Assembly: GCF_020099395.1 (NCBI RefSeq)
Contig: NZ_CP083590.1
Coordinates: 2,976,001-3,040,000, forward strand
Reading direction: 5' to 3'
DNA: 64,000 nt
DNA from: Streptomyces mobaraensis
GTDB lineage: Bacteria; Actinomycetota; Actinomycetes; Streptomycetales; Streptomycetaceae
Position numbers and translations under genes: made by a program. Each line of letters starts with the position of its first letter. Position 1 is the first letter of the stretch. Shown here piece by piece: positions 63,488 to 64,000 of the stretch. The notes beneath the pieces are model-generated. The model saw only the letters and a program-made list of their open reading frames with translations, had not been told where the DNA came from and made no database searches.

Positions 63488-63856
63488 ATGCTTCGCGCCC
63501 CTGCGGGGCGCGGATGTCCGGTGGGCGGCGCTCCCGTCGACCGCGTCGACGCACCGCGGCGCACCGCCCGGGCCGCCGCCCGCACCCGCGCGATGCGGGG
63601 CGCGCACGCCGGGCGTGCGGGGGCGATTGCACACGACACTCGTGCCGGGCGGACGGCAGCGATCGCGCACCACACCCTTGCCGCGCGAACCGGCACGCTC
63701 GTCGCCGACGCTTCGTACGGCACCCGCGCTGAGCGGACGGCAGCCATGCCGTGCGGCGCTTCTGCCGGGCGCGCCCGCTTCCTCGCACGCAGCGATCCGC
63801 TCGGCGCGTGTGCCCCATGCGGCGCCCGCGCCGGACGCGCCGGGGTGGCCGCCTGA
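63488..63856 (+). CDS. Possible repeat-containing small protein, doubtful
   Basis: A 122-residue frame from ATG 63488 that reads about five degenerate 13-14-residue units of the form xAGRTAAIAHHT. The units are also open in a minus-strand frame, and no ribosome site is visible. It may be only a DNA repeat. Confidence 0.25.
   Translation: MLRAPAGRGCPVGGAPVDRVDAPRRTARAAARTRAMRGAHAGRAGAIAHDTRAGRTAAIAHHTLAARTGTLVADASYGTRAERTAAMPCGASAGRARFLARSDPLGACAPCGARAGRAGVAA
63560..63840. repeat. Degenerate 39-42-bp repeat
   Basis: Units start near gccgggcggacggcagc / gctgagcggacggcagc and recur about every 40 bases, with matching periodicity in both strands' translations. Confidence 0.55.
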
Positions 63857-64000
63857 GCCGGGTACGGGCACTCGGGCCTCTGTGCCGCGAGGACCCCGGC
63901 GATGGCAGTCCGGGCCGCCGCGAGCACGCCGGTGCGGCGGACGGATGCCCGGACGAGGTGCGGGAGCAAGGGCCTCCACGCTGCGAGAGTCCCGGCGGCG

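Larger units (their letters stand above)
63228..64000. other. Region to the window end: hairpin and degenerate repeats, no firm gene
   Basis: After the hydrolase start there is a GC-rich hairpin (63450-63482), then 63550-63850 is built of degenerate 39-42-base units open in several frames on both strands. A possible gene at 63488-63856 is listed as doubtful. Nothing else is supported up to the edge. Confidence 0.5.

Overview
The window is chromosomal DNA of a Streptomyces or close relative. G+C is very high, third codon positions are almost all G or C, GTG starts and ATGA/GTGA stop-start overlaps are common, and the gene order purH-purN-DUF6350-sucD-sucC, then icmB, pcrA, guaA, chorismate mutase and purU is that of the conserved core of streptomycete chromosomes. 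No tRNA, rRNA, CRISPR array, insertion sequence, phage or integrative element was recognised.

Layout. 0-9 kb holds the end of purine synthesis (purH, cut by the window edge, and purN), a proline/glycine-rich membrane protein, a DUF6350 membrane protein broken by a one-base shift in a run of seven C, and sucCD with a CRP-like site upstream. 9-17 kb is a divergent cluster: MoxR-type AAA+ ATPase, DUF5682 and vWA on one strand; SWIM zinc-finger protein and DUF5691 on the other. Both sides start from TTGTCAGTG-N8-TAnnnT promoters, the RecA-NDp/PafBC DNA-damage motif. The same motif lies in front of pcrA (23.1 kb) and a DUF7691 gene (59.9 kb). 17-26 kb carries icmB, a lipase, two cell-wall hydrolases (M23 and NlpC/P60), pcrA, a small membrane protein and an esterase. 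26-32 kb is an envelope-stress type module: response regulator, PspC-domain histidine kinase, Ser/Thr kinase and a divergent PspC protein, with shared CTCAGGG repeats in the two promoter regions. 32-35 kb has a DoxX protein, guaA and chorismate mutase; the last is preceded by what looks like a Phe/Tyr leader-peptide attenuator.

35-45 kb contains a cholesterol-oxidase-like GMC oxidoreductase, succinate-semialdehyde dehydrogenase, a second Ser/Thr kinase with the same kind of outer domain, a beta-lactamase-fold protein lacking its catalytic Ser and Lys, an AlkZ-like winged-helix protein and a TPR protein. 45-52 kb has a DUF4344 metallopeptidase, a LuxR-type two-component pair, a STAS anti-anti-sigma factor, an ECF sigma factor with a zinc-finger anti-sigma fused to a DinB-like domain, and purU. 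52-64 kb has a repeat-rich ATQYLPPV membrane protein, an NsdA-like regulator, a Prim-Pol protein, an ABC exporter, the DUF7691 gene, an FAD monooxygenase and an alpha/beta hydrolase with Ala in place of the nucleophile Ser.

The two strongest leads are the DNA-damage-type control of the MoxR/DUF5682/vWA//SWIM/DUF5691 cluster, which resembles E. coli yehLMPQ and has no settled function, and the apparently leaderless aromatic attenuator in front of chorismate mutase. All functional calls come from reading translated sequence and motifs; no database search was run.
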